Below, piece after piece: positions 43,945 through 56,299 of a DNA stretch of 64,000 nucleotides (positions are counted from its first letter, which is position 1; each line of letters starts with the position of its first letter). A model generated the notes under the pieces. That model did not search any database. It saw only the letters and a list, made by a program, of their open reading frames with translations, and was not told the origin of the DNA. This stretch comes from Deroplatys truncata (Eukaryota > Arthropoda > Insecta > Mantodea > Mantidae). Location of the stretch: contig CM060979.1 of the NCBI GenBank assembly GCA_030765065.1, positions 20,489,001 to 20,553,000 of the forward strand, in the 5' to 3' direction. A program made the position numbers and the translations under genes.

Positions 43945-44160
43945 TTTCAAAGTGCTGTCGATATTCAGTTGTTTCTCTCGTTATCATGGAAGACGTATGG
44001 AATCCCTAGATCAGCATATACAGACCCGGTTTTTAAACGTGTGATTTATAAACATCTCGATTATAATGAAGTAGATGTGTAAGAAAAATAAGCTTTTATA
44101 AGGACAGTTTGAACAAGTTAGTATATATTTAACAGAAAAGTATTGGAAGTGCTAGTCATA
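43945..44160 (-). repeat. R1-related fragment
   Basis: TATTCAGTTGTTTCTCTCGTTATCATGGAA and following bases match 5380-5560 and 33450-33620. Confidence 0.45.
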
Positions 44161-44200
44161 TGCCTGGAATGCCTCCAGAGATTATGTATCAGCTTTTGCA

Positions 44201-44447
44201 CTACAATATGCTTAAAACGGAAGTGGCCAGCAACAAATGTTCAGCATAAAGTATAGTAGAGGGGAACAGATACGGGAGGATGTCATCTGCATCGCGAGGC
44301 GCCTGTGATATCAGTTGCCTCCAATACCGGAGTCGTGTTAACACGCCAAATCGCTTAAGACCTTCCTCTGCGATGGATTCCTCTTGAAGCAATCCGAATT
44401 CCTGAGCAACGCGGAGTGCTTTCTTTAGAAGCGAACCAGAGATATCT
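44201..44447 (-). CDS. unrecognised open frame, about 82 codons
   Basis: Open from just after an in-frame stop (near 44448) to TAG at 44201-44203. It has no ATG at its start. The peptide looks protein-like: an amphipathic helix-forming start (KKALRVAQEFGLLQEESI), then LRYWRQLISQAPRDADD and a leucine-rich end. It could be an exon entered through a splice acceptor, a fragment of a transposon protein or chance. No neighbour supports any of these, and I name no family. Confidence 0.2.
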
Positions 44448-45242
44448 TAGCTGTTTCCTGGATAACGTATCTCAACTATAGAGTAGGGCAATGGCCAGCA
44501 AAGGTTAGGATTTTAAGTATAGAAAGTTTTCAGAATAATTATACTACCTCTGATGTCGCGTCATCTTTTGGTTTTTGCATCATAGACATTGCTAATGTGT
44601 ACATAAATTCTGATCATGGGTCACAGGGTATGAAAATACATATTTGTTAGTGAAGTTTTGGTTATTTATGCGATTTTTTCGATTTTACTTCTTTATTTTG
44701 TCATTTTCTTGTCCTTTGTGTCTCTGGTAATTTCTTACATTTACATTCAGTATATAAATATTTTCATAGGGACTATTTTTTAAATAGATAGTTCACTATT
44801 AAACTGAGAAATAAGAGTAATTTATTTTTGAAAAAAGAAAGCATTCCTATTTCATGGTTAGCTTGGGAGGGGTTACAAGTGTGTGGAGGGGAGCAGGTAT
44901 AATTAGAGTTATGAATTCCTCTCCCAAACTAGGGACGAGACAGATCAGTTTTCCCTTTTTCGCGTTAACGAGTGCGCACAATCAGGTTGCCATTGTCATG
45001 AGCTATGAAGTGCTCTTCATTCGCTATGAATTTTGTATAATTGGAGATTTCAAAGAGTTAGTGTTATAGTTTTGTAAGACGTGCTTCAAAAACAATTTTC
45101 TTAATTCTCTTTTTAGATTTTTCAAGCAAGAACAAGGAACAAATACAGTGCTTTTCCTTCGCCGCGCTACTCGCGCGCCGGCCGCCGCAGCTCGGACTCC
45201 CGCCGAAACAATCTATTTTGCATTCGCTACATGAATTAAAAA
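44448..45242. other. no recognisable gene; small CpG-rich patch
   Basis: AT-rich, with a GC-rich stretch at about 45160-45210 (CGCGCTACTCGCGCGCCGGC). Confidence 0.4.
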
Positions 45243-46125
45243 TCTGATGTGTTACATTCACATGACTTTCTCTACTCTTGTACAAACTATTTTTACAAAC
45301 GCTTATTCTCCATCTACCATGTTAATCGAGATAAACATTTGCAGACTCTATCTTATTGCTAATTTTCTTATAGATGTAACGGGAATATATATTTACAAGG
45401 GCAGTATCGAAATACAGTAGCCTTTAAGCATAGACATATCTCTTAATAGCTGGTTGCTAGGTGCAGCACCATTCCCTTTCCCACAGATTAATACTATTTG
45501 CATATCCAAGACAAAAAATGAATAACGAGTTCCCATTTGAGAAAATAAGTATTGAAAAATTTAAGGGAATAACAAGCAATATCTCGAAAAAGTTCACTCA
45601 ACAAAAAAAATGCATATGACATAAATTGTGTATTTTAACGCGAGCTACATTTTTTGTGTGGTAAAATTTTGTCTATCTCTTATGGTTTACCAGTTATGCA
45701 AAAGTCGTTCACAATGAAGAATACTTTTGGAGACATTCCCAGAAAATTCGAGATATACATTTTATTTGTCATGAAAATATCTTAAACATATGATATTTTA
45801 ATCAAAATCCTTAGAGCCGTTTTTGAGAAAATTAAAATTTTCGAAAAATCTTCCATGTAAAGGGTAATCTGGGGTGGGGGATTTTCTTGAAAACCTTCGT
45901 GTCGCATCTCTGGAAGATACTAAACCTAAATACCAAGTTTGGTGTTTATCCGACTGTTTGTTTCCGAGTTATGCTGTTCACAGACACACACGCGGACGTT
46001 TCCAAAAATGCCTTTTTTAGATTTAGGGGGTCTCAAAACATATATTTCCGTTGAAATCTCGGTATCGAATTTTTGGGTGGAATACAATACTTTCCCTACT
46101 TACTATACGTAGTAGAGAAAGTAAT
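45243..46125 (+). repeat. R1 dispersed repeat, near full length
   Basis: From CTGATGTGTTACATTCACAT to CTATACGTAGTAGAGAAAGT. The CA tract is short (45980-45991). Confidence 0.7.
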
Positions 46126-46126
46126 A

Positions 46127-46345
46127 ATTTTTGCCTTAGATGGGGCTTCTTCCCCAAATGCATTTCTAAGCCGATCTTCACATTGTTTAGGCTTGACGAT
46201 TTAAAATCGTAAAAAAATCATAGCCCGGAAAACAATTCGGCAAACTACACGGCAATCAACTCGCAAAACATTAGAAAGTAGCTTCAAATATAAACAAATT
46301 TGATTTGTTTTTAGAGATATGACATTCTAAAAATTGTCAGTATCG
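46127..46345 (-). mobile_element. 5' fragment of SETMAR-type mariner
   Basis: AATGCATTTCTAAGCCGATC...CATTGTTTAGGC matches 52202-52232, and CAAACTACACGGCAATCA matches the flank at 52635. Only the start of the element survives. Confidence 0.55.
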
Positions 46346-46734
46346 ACCACATATTGCAAACCAGTACTCAGTAAGAGAAGAAAGTAAAGCAAATGGCGGT
46401 CAACTACTCTCAACTCAAGTATCTAATGCGGAAGATGGAATACAAGCTCAGCGTGCACATAGACACAAAAATATGAGGAACGCCAGCATAATATTTTTCT
46501 CATAAAACACGCCTGAAGCGCAATTCACCTTCCACAAAACAAAACAAACAAATAATTTTCTTGACACTTCCCTAAACCTATTGCAAAACGCGTTTGTGAC
46601 TACCTCCGTAAAGCATATGGTGCGCTTGCATACATCTGTGGTGTAGTGTCACATTCACACGACTTTCTCTACTTGCTATATAGATAAACTTTCATTACAC
46701 ATTTCGTTGTTGGTATAAGAAGAATATTATACCG
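46346..46734. other. no recognisable gene
   Basis: AT-rich. A short R1-like start (TTCACACGACTTTCTCTACT) lies near 46652. Confidence 0.35.
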
Positions 46735-46965
46735 ATTGGAATGACTCAGTTGGGAACATCTGTGACCCGCATTTGGGAGGTACCGGGTTCAAATCCCGTG
46801 AGCCGACCATCTACTGTTTTTTTTTTCGTGGTTCCCCTCAGTCGCCAAAGTAAATACCCGATTGGATATTTAATACTACAACCCACAGTTCCACCTTAAG
46901 TCTAAAACAATAGTAAAAATGAAAATACAGGGAAATAGCGAATGCTCTGCCATCTACCTACAGAT
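46735..46965 (+). repeat. tRNA-derived SINE
   Basis: B box GGTTCAAATCC at 46786-46796, an A-box-like TGACTCAGTTGGGA near 46742 and a non-tRNA body after a T run. Confidence 0.55.
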
Positions 46966-47019
46966 AATGAAAGCAAGTAGACTGAACGGCACCCTAATGC
47001 CATCTGCCCGGCACGAATA

Positions 47020-47775
47020 TGTTAAGACACATCCACATGACTTTCTCTATCCTCTATCCTTCTTACTAAAGTTTATTATTATATGTACTACAATTTAATC
47101 CAAATGAACCTTTGCAAAAATAGCTACATTACACATTTCATTACAAACACAAGGAGTATAGCGATAGTCAGATGTTTAAGAACCGGACGCTATATGCTGG
47201 CCTAAAAATTCCACACTGTTTCCATGACATCACTAGAAACAAACGAAACTCAATGGGACATCAGAAGAATGACAAGTATTGAAAAATTAATACCTTTTAT
47301 AACGGATATTTCAGAAACGGCTTATGCCACAAAAAAGCTTTTTAAAAGTAAATTGTGTATTTTACTGTTTTCTGTGTGGTGCGTTTTCGTCTATGCATAA
47401 CGTTTAACAGTTATACAAGTTTATACAAAATTCCTTCCGAATGAAAAGATCTTCACTGGCTATTCCCAGAAAATTCAAGACATACATTTTTATTTATCAT
47501 GTGAATATTTTTCATTTATGGTATTTTAATCAAAATCGTTAGATCCATTTTTTAGAAACTTTAAATGTTCGAAAAATGTTCCATATAAAGGGCAGTTGGG
47601 GGTGGGGATATTTTCTTCAAAATTTTCGTGTCGCATCCTTGGAAGATACTAAACTCAAACACGAAGTTTGGTGTTTATCCGACTTTTCATAACTTTCTGA
47701 GTTATGTTGTTTACAGACAGACACGGAAACGATTCCAAAAATGCTATATTTGGATTTAGAGCGCCTCAAAACATA
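47020..47775 (+). repeat. R1 repeat interrupted by Tc1
   Basis: R1 body to CCTCAAAACATA. The same copy continues at 48988 with TCTCCAGTGAAATTTCGG. Confidence 0.6.
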
Positions 47776-47777
47776 TA

Positions 47778-48985
47778 CACTATGTGATTAAAAGTATCCG
47801 GACACCCCCACAAACATGCGTTTTTCATCTTAGGTGCATTGTGCTGCCACCTACTGTCTGGTACTCATTATCCACGACCTCAGTAGTCATTAGACATCGT
47901 AAACAGCAGAATGGGACGCTCCGTGAAACTCACGGACTTCGAACGTGGTCAGGTGATTGGGTGTCACTTGTGTCAGAAGTCTGTACGCGAGATTTCCACA
48001 CTCCTAAACATCCCTAGGCCCACTGTTTCTGACGCGATAGTGAAGTGGAAACGTGAAGGGACATGTACAGCACAAAACCGTACAGGCCGACCTCGTCTGT
48101 TGACTGACAGAGACCGTCGACATTTGAAGAGGGTCTTAAAGAGTAATAAGCAGACATCTATCCAGACCATTACACAGGAATTCCAAACTGCATCAGGATC
48201 CACTCCAAGTACTATGACAGTTAGGTGTGAGGTGAGAAACCTTGTGATTCCATGGTCGAGCGGCTGCTCATAAGCCACACATCACGCAGGAAAATGCCAA
48301 ACGACGCCTCGCTTGGTGTAAGGAGCGTCAACATTACACGATTGAACAATGGCAAAACGTTGATTGGAGTGACGAATCACGGTACACAATGTGGCGATCC
48401 GATGGCAGGGTGTGGGTATGGCGAATGCCCGGTGAACGTCATCTGCCAGCGTGTGTAGTGCCAACAGTGAAATTTGGAGGTGGTGGGTTATGGTGTGGTC
48501 GTGTTTTTTCTGGAGGGGGCTTGCACCCCTTGTTGTTTTGCGTGGCACGATCACAGCGCAGACCTACATTGATATTTTAAGCACCTTCTTGCTTACCACT
48601 GTTGAAGAGCAATTCGGGGATGGCGATTGCATCTTTCAACACGATCGAGTACCTGTTCATACTGCACGGGCTGTGGCGGAGTGGTTACACGACTTGAATC
48701 CTATAGAACACCTTTGGGATGTTTTGGAACGCCGACTTCGTGCCAAGCCTCACCGACCTACATCGATACCTCTCCTCAGTTCCGCACTCCGTGAAGAATG
48801 GGCTGCCATTCCCCAAGAAACCTTCCAGCACCTGATTGAAAGCATGCCTGCGAGAGTGAACGCTGTCATCAACGCTAAGGGTGGGCCAACACCATATTGA
48901 CTTCCACCATTACCGATGGAGGGCGCCACGAACTTGTACGTCATTTTCAGCCAGGTGTCCGGATTCTTTTGATCACGTAGTCTCG
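47778..48985 (+). mobile_element. Tc1-like transposon
   Basis: Left end CACTATGTGATTAAAAGTAT; right end GTGTCCGGATTCTTTTGATC...CACGTAGTCTCG, in which CTC has been inserted before the last G. TA flanks at 47776-47777 and 48986-48987 lie inside an R1 copy. 1,208 bp. Confidence 0.9.
47911..48900 (+). pseudogene. Tc1-type transposase, frameshifted
   Basis: Starts MGRSVKLTDFERGQVIGCHL with the paired-like helix-turn-helix (STLLNIPRPTVSDAIVKWKR) and GRPRLLTDRDRRHLKRV. The frame is lost near 48220. The middle of the gene, including the first catalytic region, is spread over other frames (48252-48458). From about 48451 the core resumes ([20 protein letters not shown]), with FGDGDCIFQHDRVPVHTA holding the second Asp, and runs to AKGGPTPY at 48900. 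Compared with the copy at 38357, 42 bp are deleted between two GAC triplets after EWLHD. This shortens the spacing to the third acidic block (LNPIEHLWD) by 14 residues, so the gene cannot be active. Confidence 0.9.
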
Positions 48986-49074
48986 TATCTCCAGTGAAAT
49001 TTCGGTATGCAACGCAATACTTCCGCTCCTTACTATATGTAATAGAGAAAGTAAAAAAAAAAGCATTTTTAGAA

Positions 49075-49905
49075 AAATCTGATGTAATACATTCACATGA
49101 TTTTGTCTACTCAGATTTGTACAAACTATTCTTACAAACGTTTTTTCTTCTATGTTAATCGAGATAAACATTTGCAGAAGTTGTCTTGTTGCATATTTCC
49201 TTGTACGTACAACGAGATTAGGTGTATACAGCAGCCTTTAAGCGATAGTCAAATATTTTAGGAGCGGGTCGCTATATGGCTTGGTGTTGCATGATCAAGA
49301 GGGTAAAATAAAATAAAATAAAACGGATAACGACTTCCCATTTGAGAAAAGTATTTTAAAATGGAAAACTAATAACAAGGAATATCTCGGAAATGATCAA
49401 CGGCACAAAAAAATCTATATTTATACATAAATTCTGTGCTTTAGTGAGATCTACAGTTTTTTGTGTAGTAAGATATTTTCTATCTCGTACAGTTATGCAA
49501 AAATCATTCAGAATAAAGACGACTTCAGATGCTATTCTCAGAATATTCAAGATATACCTTTCATTTGTGATGAAAATATCTTAGGTACGTGGTATTTTAA
49601 TAAAAATCGTTAATGCCATTTTTGAGAAAATCAAAATTTTCGAAACATTTTCCACTTAAAAGGGTGGGGGATTTTCTTGAAAATCTTTGTATCGCATCCT
49701 CGGAAGTAGCTAAACGTATATACCAAGTGTGTATATTAACCGACTTTTCGTTTTTGTGTTATGCTGTTCACAGACACACATACGCGGACCTTTTTAAAAA
49801 AAAAATTGGGGAGTTTCAGGGGGCCCGAAAACATGTATTTGCGGTGAAATCTGACATGGAATTTTAGGTTGGAATACAATACTTATCGTAGTGAAAGTAA
49901 AAAAC
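49075..49905 (+). repeat. R1 dispersed repeat, diverged
   Basis: Starts ATCTGATGTAATACATTCAC. The CA tract is reduced (49770-49785). Ends TACTTATCGTAGTGAAAGTA. Confidence 0.6.
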
Positions 49906-50149
49906 GAATAGCGACTTGGTCATTTAAAATGTACCTATGAAGTATTTGACAATTCAAACCAATAATAAACGATATCTCGGAAATGGTTAATGCCACGTAT
50001 TGTGAAAACTCTTGCGTTTCATCGAATTGTGGACATCAAAGAAAACTTCGATCCACAGCTTTCGAAAAGGGGTGACCGAAGTACGCGACTTCTGAATGCG
50101 CTGTTGTCTACTAGTTACGTTCTTAGACAATAATCACTGCCATGTGATA

Positions 50150-50600
50150 CCGAGCGAGGTGACACCGCTTACTCTGACCCGTGGATTTTTCAGTTTTCCT
50201 GGCTCTGCAGACGAATGCTGGGGTGGTTTCTTCATTACCATGATTTCCTTTCCATCATTTCGCTTTCATTTCGTTTCCTTCTTATATTTCAGCTGTGCTT
50301 CTGGATTTCGTGACGTATGTCGGTGCTGGACAGGCGGTGCGGGTGCATGATCATTGGAAAAGGTACCCCCCGTGGGTGCCAAAGGGTTGTTTGGAGGTGG
50401 GTTGTTCATCGCCCTCTCTCGGCGGCTCCAGCAGTGGGACGGGTCTTCGAGCTTGGAAATGTTAGGGACTTCCGCGCGTCCCTGTGACCTGTCTGCCTGT
50501 AGCCAACTGTGGTTCCTTCATTTCATGCTGGGGATGGTTACCGCAATAGATCTATGTAGGTCGCAGTGCGCGAAGTGTCCCCCTCCATTCAATCATCTAT
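50150..50600 (+). repeat. SINE (family C) with deleted B box
   Basis: Head CCGAGCGAGGTGACACCGCT near 50150, then a direct jump into the body. The tail carries AATAGATCTATGTAGGTCGC. Confidence 0.6.
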
Positions 50601-51179
50601 ACCTATTGCCATGTGGTTTTCCTGGTAGTTTGAGTTTAGAGTCATGATGTCAACTTGATTTTTCACTTTCGAAAAGGCGTTAATTATAGAATTGGTTACT
50701 AAGTAAAGAAGAAATACCGGAAAAAAACAGAAGGAAGGAAATTAAAAAAAAATGGATTTAAAGGAAAAGAACCTAACTTGGGAGAAAATCCGCTAGAGAT
50801 TTAACTGCAATGCAGGCATATCTACAGGCGCAGTAAGTAACTGCGGCAACTTCATGTCAACATAAAACTCAGCACCAAAAACAGGGCAAGCGGGAAGAGC
50901 GTTTAGAACATTTAAAACTGATGGAAAGTGCGTTATCAGAGATCAAGTAGAGCCCAACAAAGTTACTTTTCGCTTCTTAAAGCAATTGCTTTGAAAGTCT
51001 TCCGGATAAATCCATAAACTTAGCTTTGAAAATACCAACGCTATCACACACCATTACCTAAATGAAAAGTGCCAGTAGCGTAAAAATGTTGCATAGGAGA
51101 AAGAGGTATGTTTCTGTTGGCAGTATTCTAACCTCTCTCATATGAAGGCGATGCAGTTTAACTGATTTTATTGTTTTTA
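50601..51179. other. no recognisable gene
   Basis: AT-rich, no signal seen. Confidence 0.4.
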
Positions 51180-51184
51180 AAAAT

Positions 51185-52300
51185 ATTCCCGTTTAACGTC
51201 AATATACATTTTTGCCTTCGATGAAACCAGTCCTTAAAGCAATGATGCCAGTCTTCCTGAGGCACTTCAGAAACCCTGTTTTTATAATGCTCCACTGCCT
51301 CATCTGATGACGAAAATGTGATCTTTAATTTATGAAAACAAAAAGAAATTAAAAGGTGCTAGGTCAAGGCTGTATGGTGGAGGTTCCATGGTGCTAACCT
51401 GTAGGGCATCCAGATACTCAGATGTTATTTTTGTTGTATGCGAAGATACGTTGTCGTGATGTTACATTTATTTTTCGTTTTAGGCATTTTTCACAAACTT
51501 TTTAAAAACATTGCGTTAAACAGACATTTGTGTACCAATCGGCAGTAACGGTACGTCTAACTTCTAATACTATAGTACCAATATGGCCCGTTTTAGAAAG
51601 AAAACCAGGACCCATGTTTTTACCAGCACTGCGAATTCCTCGGACTTTTGTAGACTTAGGTTCTGTTCGGAAAACGCATTGAACCGATTGACTTTTCTTT
51701 TCAGGATCATAACAATAAATACAAGATTCATCTCCAGTAACGATATTCCAAACCAAATTTGAACTGCCAACTTGGAATGTTTCCAGAGCTTTTCTGCACC
51801 AATCAGTGCGTTATTGCTTTTGATCGGGAGTCAATTTATGTGAAATCTATCGACAACAAAGCTTTCTCAAGCCTAACTGCTGATGTAAAAGGTTTTAAAT
51901 TTGACTCATACCAATGTATTAAACGTTTTAGTTGACTCGCACTCGTATATGGCACAAAAATAATTTATAGTCCAGCATCCTTATGAGTCTTAGAATTTAT
52001 TTTCAATGTCGCCGGAATAAATTCATAAGATGTTCGCCGATCTTCTGCAAGCATTGCTCGAACATCGGCAATATTTTCATCAGTAACAGCAGTTCTTGGG
52101 CGCCCTTCACGAAATTCATCATTAAAACAAAACTCTCTTGAACTCTTTTGAACTCGCTGCATCCATTATAAATTATTGCCTTATATTTGGTTTCTTCGCC
52201 AAATGGATTTCTAAGCCGTTCTTTGCATTGTTTAGGCGTAAATAACGATTTAAAATCATAAAAAACAATGGGCCGGAAGTGTTCTCTAGTCAAGTTTATT
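51185..52300 (-). pseudogene. mariner transposase (SETMAR-type), multiply broken
   Basis: The N-terminus reads REHFRPIVFYDFKSLFTPKQ near 52290, the first helix-turn-helix. After a shift, FNDEFREGRPRTAVTDENIA follows with the second helix-turn-helix and the short arm LAEDRRTSYEFI. The linker between about 51970 and 51790 is degraded. The core resumes with WNIVTGDESCIYCYDPEKKS, holding the first catalytic Asp (about 51735). The second block HHDNVSSHT is near 51440, in a region with stops. A third block, PPPYSLDLAPFNFFLF, lies near 51370. The SETMAR-type subgroup is assigned from this pattern of motifs. Frameshifts and at least two stops rule out function. Confidence 0.8.
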
Positions 52301-52319
52301 TTTGGGCGAACACACTGAA

Positions 52320-52608
52320 GAATTAGTTACGTTGATATCATGACTGTAAACACGAACTATCAGGGAAATCACATGGGAATAGGTATAGGTGATTCACTGG
52401 AGGAGGACACTACGCGCACTGCGACCTACACAGATCTATTGCGGTTACCACCCGCAGGAGGAAGGAATGAAGCTGAAGGAACCACAGGAAGCCACAGGTT
52501 GCAGGCAGACAGGTCACAGAGACGCGCGGAAGTCCCTAACATTTCCAAGCTCGAAGACTCGATCCACCGCTGGAGCCGCCGAGAGAGTGCGATGAACAAC
52601 CCATGATA
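52320..52608 (-). repeat. SINE body fragment (family C)
   Basis: Shares ACACAGATCTATTGCGG and GACGCGCGGAAGTCCCTAAC with the copies near 9550 and 53860. Lies within the mariner 5' region. Confidence 0.6.
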
Positions 52609-52924
52609 ATTAGCAAACTATTAGAGAAAATCGAACAAACTACACTGCAATCAGCTGTCAAATATTGCATTTGTTTTTAGAAACATATTTTCTAAAAGTT
52701 TTCAGTATCGCACTCGTACTTCCTTTACAACTCTGTTCGCGACTTCTTTGGACAGTCTGTGTCAATTTAAAAATTCCTGTTCTTACAGGTTTTCAAATTC
52801 ATTATGATGCATGGTTCTTCTTCGCTTAGAAACTGCATTTAAAACCTCCAAATACAGCAACTCCGCATTGTCAACAATTTGGCTTGCGGCAGCCGTTTTC
52901 CAACCTCTAACACTTGTTAAACGC

Positions 52925-53470
52925 CTTTTAGGTTATAGGTTGTTCAACGGAGGGAGAACCTCGACACCACGACCTACAGAGATCTATTGTGCCTACCGCC
53001 CCAGGAGGAAGGGATGAAGTGAAGCAACCACACCGGAGGCTACAGACCGTAGGCAGACAGGCGTGGAAGTTTTTTTTTTTTTTTTAAATTTTTAGTCGCT
53101 TTAACATATTAATCATATCGCGACTTTACAACTTTTAAAATAAATATTTAACAATAAAACAATGAGGTTATTTAACATTTGAACCATTACAATGAACTAG
53201 TATAAAATTGTGACACTATAATTAATCAAACTGATTGAACATTATATACTTTTATATACATTTATGCTTTTAAAAAAATTCAACTATCTTAGGGTACAGC
53301 AAATAGTTGAGTGCTGTTTGTAAATAATTGGGTATCACACCTTAAAAATGAGAGGGAAACGGAAATCGTGCTAGAGAAGAAACCACCACAGCATTCGCCT
53401 GTCGACCACAGAGAAACAAAACACCATGCGTCAGAGCGGACGGTCGCCGGGACCACCCTTAACAGAGGTG
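52925..53470 (-). repeat. SINE split by a poly(T)-led insertion
   Basis: The SINE body (52925-53068) and a SINE fragment (53345-53470, with ACGGTCGCCGGGACCACC) flank a 275-bp segment that starts with 16 T (53069-53085). This is consistent with a minus-strand LINE or SINE 3' end inserted into the SINE. Confidence 0.5.
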
Positions 53471-53514
53471 TACGGCGATGTTAATACCAAGTTTAACACA
53501 GCGTTACAAAGACT

Positions 53515-53745
53515 TAAATTGAGTTTTATTTATGGACGCCCTTTAACTGCTATGGTCATTTTGCTCATAGGCCTCTATCAGGCTTGAGGTTCTTTTGCGT
53601 GCCGTAAACCTACCACACGGGAGCACCGACTTTACTTCACTTCCATGCTAAGGATTTTTACACCCGAAAAAAGATCCATCGCCCTCCGCTGGGTTTGAAC
53701 CGGCGACCTCGGGAACCGGAGGCTAGCATATTACCACAAAGTTAC
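53515..53745 (-). repeat. tRNA-derived SINE (family A)
   Basis: Minus-strand relative of 310-500. The B-box complement GGGTTTGAACC is at 53691-53701, and the body carries AAATTGAGTTTTATTTATGG at the 5' edge. Confidence 0.7.
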
Positions 53746-54384
53746 AGCTAACATTGTTCGAGGAAACAGAATTTACGTTAACTTCAATGTTAAATCACTT
53801 TAACACTGTGTTGAAATCTAACAGCGATTGGTGAAATGTTGGAACTGTTAGACACTTCCGCGCGTCTCTGTGGCCCATCTGCCTGCGTCTATAGCCTCCT
53901 GTGGTTCCTTCACTTCATCCCTTCACATAAAGAATGGCGTTGCTCATTAATCTCATTTTATAATTAAACACAACAACAACGTTACTAAACGTTCCTCGAA
54001 TATGTTTTTATTGGAATTGTTAAATGCTATTGCCTAAGAAAATATTTTCATCTTCACAATTACTTTAAAACAGGCAATAGGCCTGTGAAATTGGGTGAAA
54101 ATCTGGAAATAATACAAAAATTGCATATTAACACACTGTGCAGCCTTTTAATTGCTCTTGAAGACAATACTATTTCAGTTTTAAGCTTCATTTTCCTGAA
54201 AACATATCTTCTCATCTTTTTTATTACTTAAAATGCTCCACTTGTCAAAATTATTGACGATTAACTTCTAATTTTGAGCAAAACTTCATTGACGATTACT
54301 TTAAAAACTCACAGCCGTTTTTAAAATTGTATAATTATGTTATACATTATCATCATCATCATCCTCATCAGCCTTCAATGCACC
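53746..54384. other. no recognisable gene; SINE tail piece near 53850-53930
   Basis: GTTAGACACTTCCGCGCGTC recalls the SINE C body. The rest is AT-rich. An ATC repeat lies near 54348-54370. Confidence 0.4.
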
Positions 54385-54968
54385 TTCGGTTCGGTCTTCC
54401 TGGATTTCTTCGGCCTATTGGATTGGATTGTGAAGTGGAGGGGATTCGGCAGCGATCCAGGAATGAGGATATTGTACCCACGAAGGGGCGCCCCTGGGAG
54501 GGAGGGAGGAAGGGACGAGGTAAGGGATACACTGGGCGGCCGAAATCAGGAATGACGGCACAGCAATGACAGGGTGCCTACAGTTTCCAGATTGAGACTG
54601 ACAGTCGGACTAGCAGACCGGGGACCTCGCCCCACGTAGGGTCCAATGCGCCCCAGTGGTTGGCCCTTATGTCCCGGAAAACAACCGAAGACTGAGGGAC
54701 GGATAAAGATCACAGAGGACATTCTTTTTCCCTACCACGCTGCACCGAAACACCATCGCCAACACTGCCAACCCTGAAACAAATCAGATGGTGTGAACTA
54801 GGAATGAAATAATCAATGGAACAAATGGAGAGACAGGAAACTCTAGGGATGAAAGAAACCACACAGTATTCGCTTGACGACCCGGGAAAACACTGGAAAA
54901 AACCCACAGTGGACGTTCGCCGGGAATCAAACCCAGGACCATATACCGTCTGAGTCATCCCGCTCGAT
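54385..54968 (-). repeat. tRNA-derived SINE (family B)
   Basis: Minus-strand head near 54968 with the B-box complement GGGAATCAAACCC (54922-54934). The body is shared with 6055-6492. Confidence 0.7.
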
Positions 54969-55149
54969 TTTTTCGGCCTATAGTCATTATAACAGCTGCA
55001 TTTGAATTATAAAAAACTCCAACATGGGCTTCTGTATAATGGCCTGTTAAAGGCAAAATAAAATTGTGAATAAGCAGTAACCTTTTGACACGTTGATAGG
55101 TCAAGGATTGTGCATTTTAGTATTTTCACCGATGGGTTTTCTTCTTAAA

Positions 55150-55465
55150 CGGATTGCCCTCTCTTTGCAGGACCTACAAGCCAATACCTTGTGTCGGTAG
55201 TCTGTCGAGGAGCAAGTAAACTCTGGATCATAGCATATTCAGGATGGTGATAGCCCAGTGCCTGGTATGGCCATAAAGAAGATGGAAATGAAATGTAGTG
55301 ACGAAAGTGATGATAGGAAAAATTCGCGGATCAAATTATCCAGCATTCACTTAGCCACCGAGGAAAACTGCAAGGAAGCCTTCGGTCAGGTTGGTCGGCC
55401 CCGGGGGTTTAAACAACGACCTCCCGAATTATCGCGGCGCCACGTCGCTCGGTTGGGTTTTCTTA
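55150..55465 (-). repeat. SINE (family D), degenerate
   Basis: Shares GTCGAGGAGCAAGTAAACTC and ATAGCCCAGTGCCTGGTATGG-type sequence with 14290-14656. The head near 55455 is decayed. Confidence 0.55.
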
Positions 55466-55707
55466 AGTAAATGATTTAAAAAGAGCTCAGTGTAGCAGCC
55501 ATGTAGAATAAAACTTTGAGTAATGTTGCTCCAGAGGTCGAGTGCCGCGCAACGTCAGACAGGCTACCCTGTAGAAAAAAAAACGCTAAAATTTCGCGAA
55601 TGTGTGGCATTTCGCTTTTTAAATGCCCCACGGTTGCTTAAGTACTTCCGATTATGTATTCTGTCGGGATTTATTGAATTGGTTATGTAACCTGGCGTGA
55701 ATTTGCC

Positions 55708-55962
55708 ATGGACAACTTACGAATCGTTGCAGAGAATGAGATCTTAAATAAATACGCTGTCCTAATGGAAAATTGGGACATAGAACAGCTTGCAGAAGAG
55801 CTAGCAACTCCAGAGATAGCAACCTTGAGAGGCAGTTCGGTACTTCTGAGGAGCTCTTCAACTCATACTTGCATGAGTTCATGTACAGGAACAGCTGTCC
55901 CATTTGGAGAGTGTTTCAGAATTTTCTTGTGACACTCTCCGAGAATTATCCTGCGACATAAC
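55708..55962 (+). pseudogene. frameshifted ORF of the unassigned transposon
   Basis: Starts MDNLRIVAENEILNKYAVLM and continues WDIEQLAEELATPEIA. A one-base shift near 55825 moves the sensible sequence to another frame (LERQFGTSEELFNSYLHEF, then CPIWRVFQNFLVTLSENY). Together they look like an N-terminal segment of about 84 residues. It lies about 170 bp inside the left inverted end, as expected for a transposon-encoded protein. I do not recognise the family, and no catalytic motif is visible. The downstream part may have been lost when the LTR-like sequence inserted. Confidence 0.35.
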
Positions 55963-56144
55963 ATCTCTGCTCCTTTTTGGTTCGTCTTCTCCCTCAGAAC
56001 TTCCTTTTCATCTTTCTTTTCTTCCAAAATTTTATATTTCTTCATTGTCTTATTGCATCGATGCAAAACAGCCTTTATTAAGGCTAACAATTGCACCGTG
56101 AAAGAGTAGATATGTCCTTGGACATAATTATAGTAGCATTCATT

Positions 56145-56265
56145 ATTATTTAGTTGTATTACATTTGCTTATTGCGTCGCGCTAATTATTTAGTTGTATT
56201 ACATTTGCTTATTGCGTCGCGGTAATTATTTAGTTATGTTACATTTGCTTACTGTTGCACGGTGA
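56145..56265 (+). repeat. 40-bp tandem repeat, three units
   Basis: Units start TAGTTGTATTACATTTGCTT at 56151 and 56191, with a diverged third at 56231. Confidence 0.85.
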
Positions 56266-56299
56266 AGAAGGTTAATTTCATGGTGTTGTTGTATTGTAT

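Larger units (their letters stand above)
51180..52730 (-). mobile_element. SETMAR-type mariner, SINE-interrupted
   Basis: The transposase relic on the minus strand fills most of the element. Sequence upstream of the gene (52610-52730) matches the fragment at 46230-46345. Exact ends were not located. A SINE body fragment occupies about 52320-52608. Confidence 0.65.
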
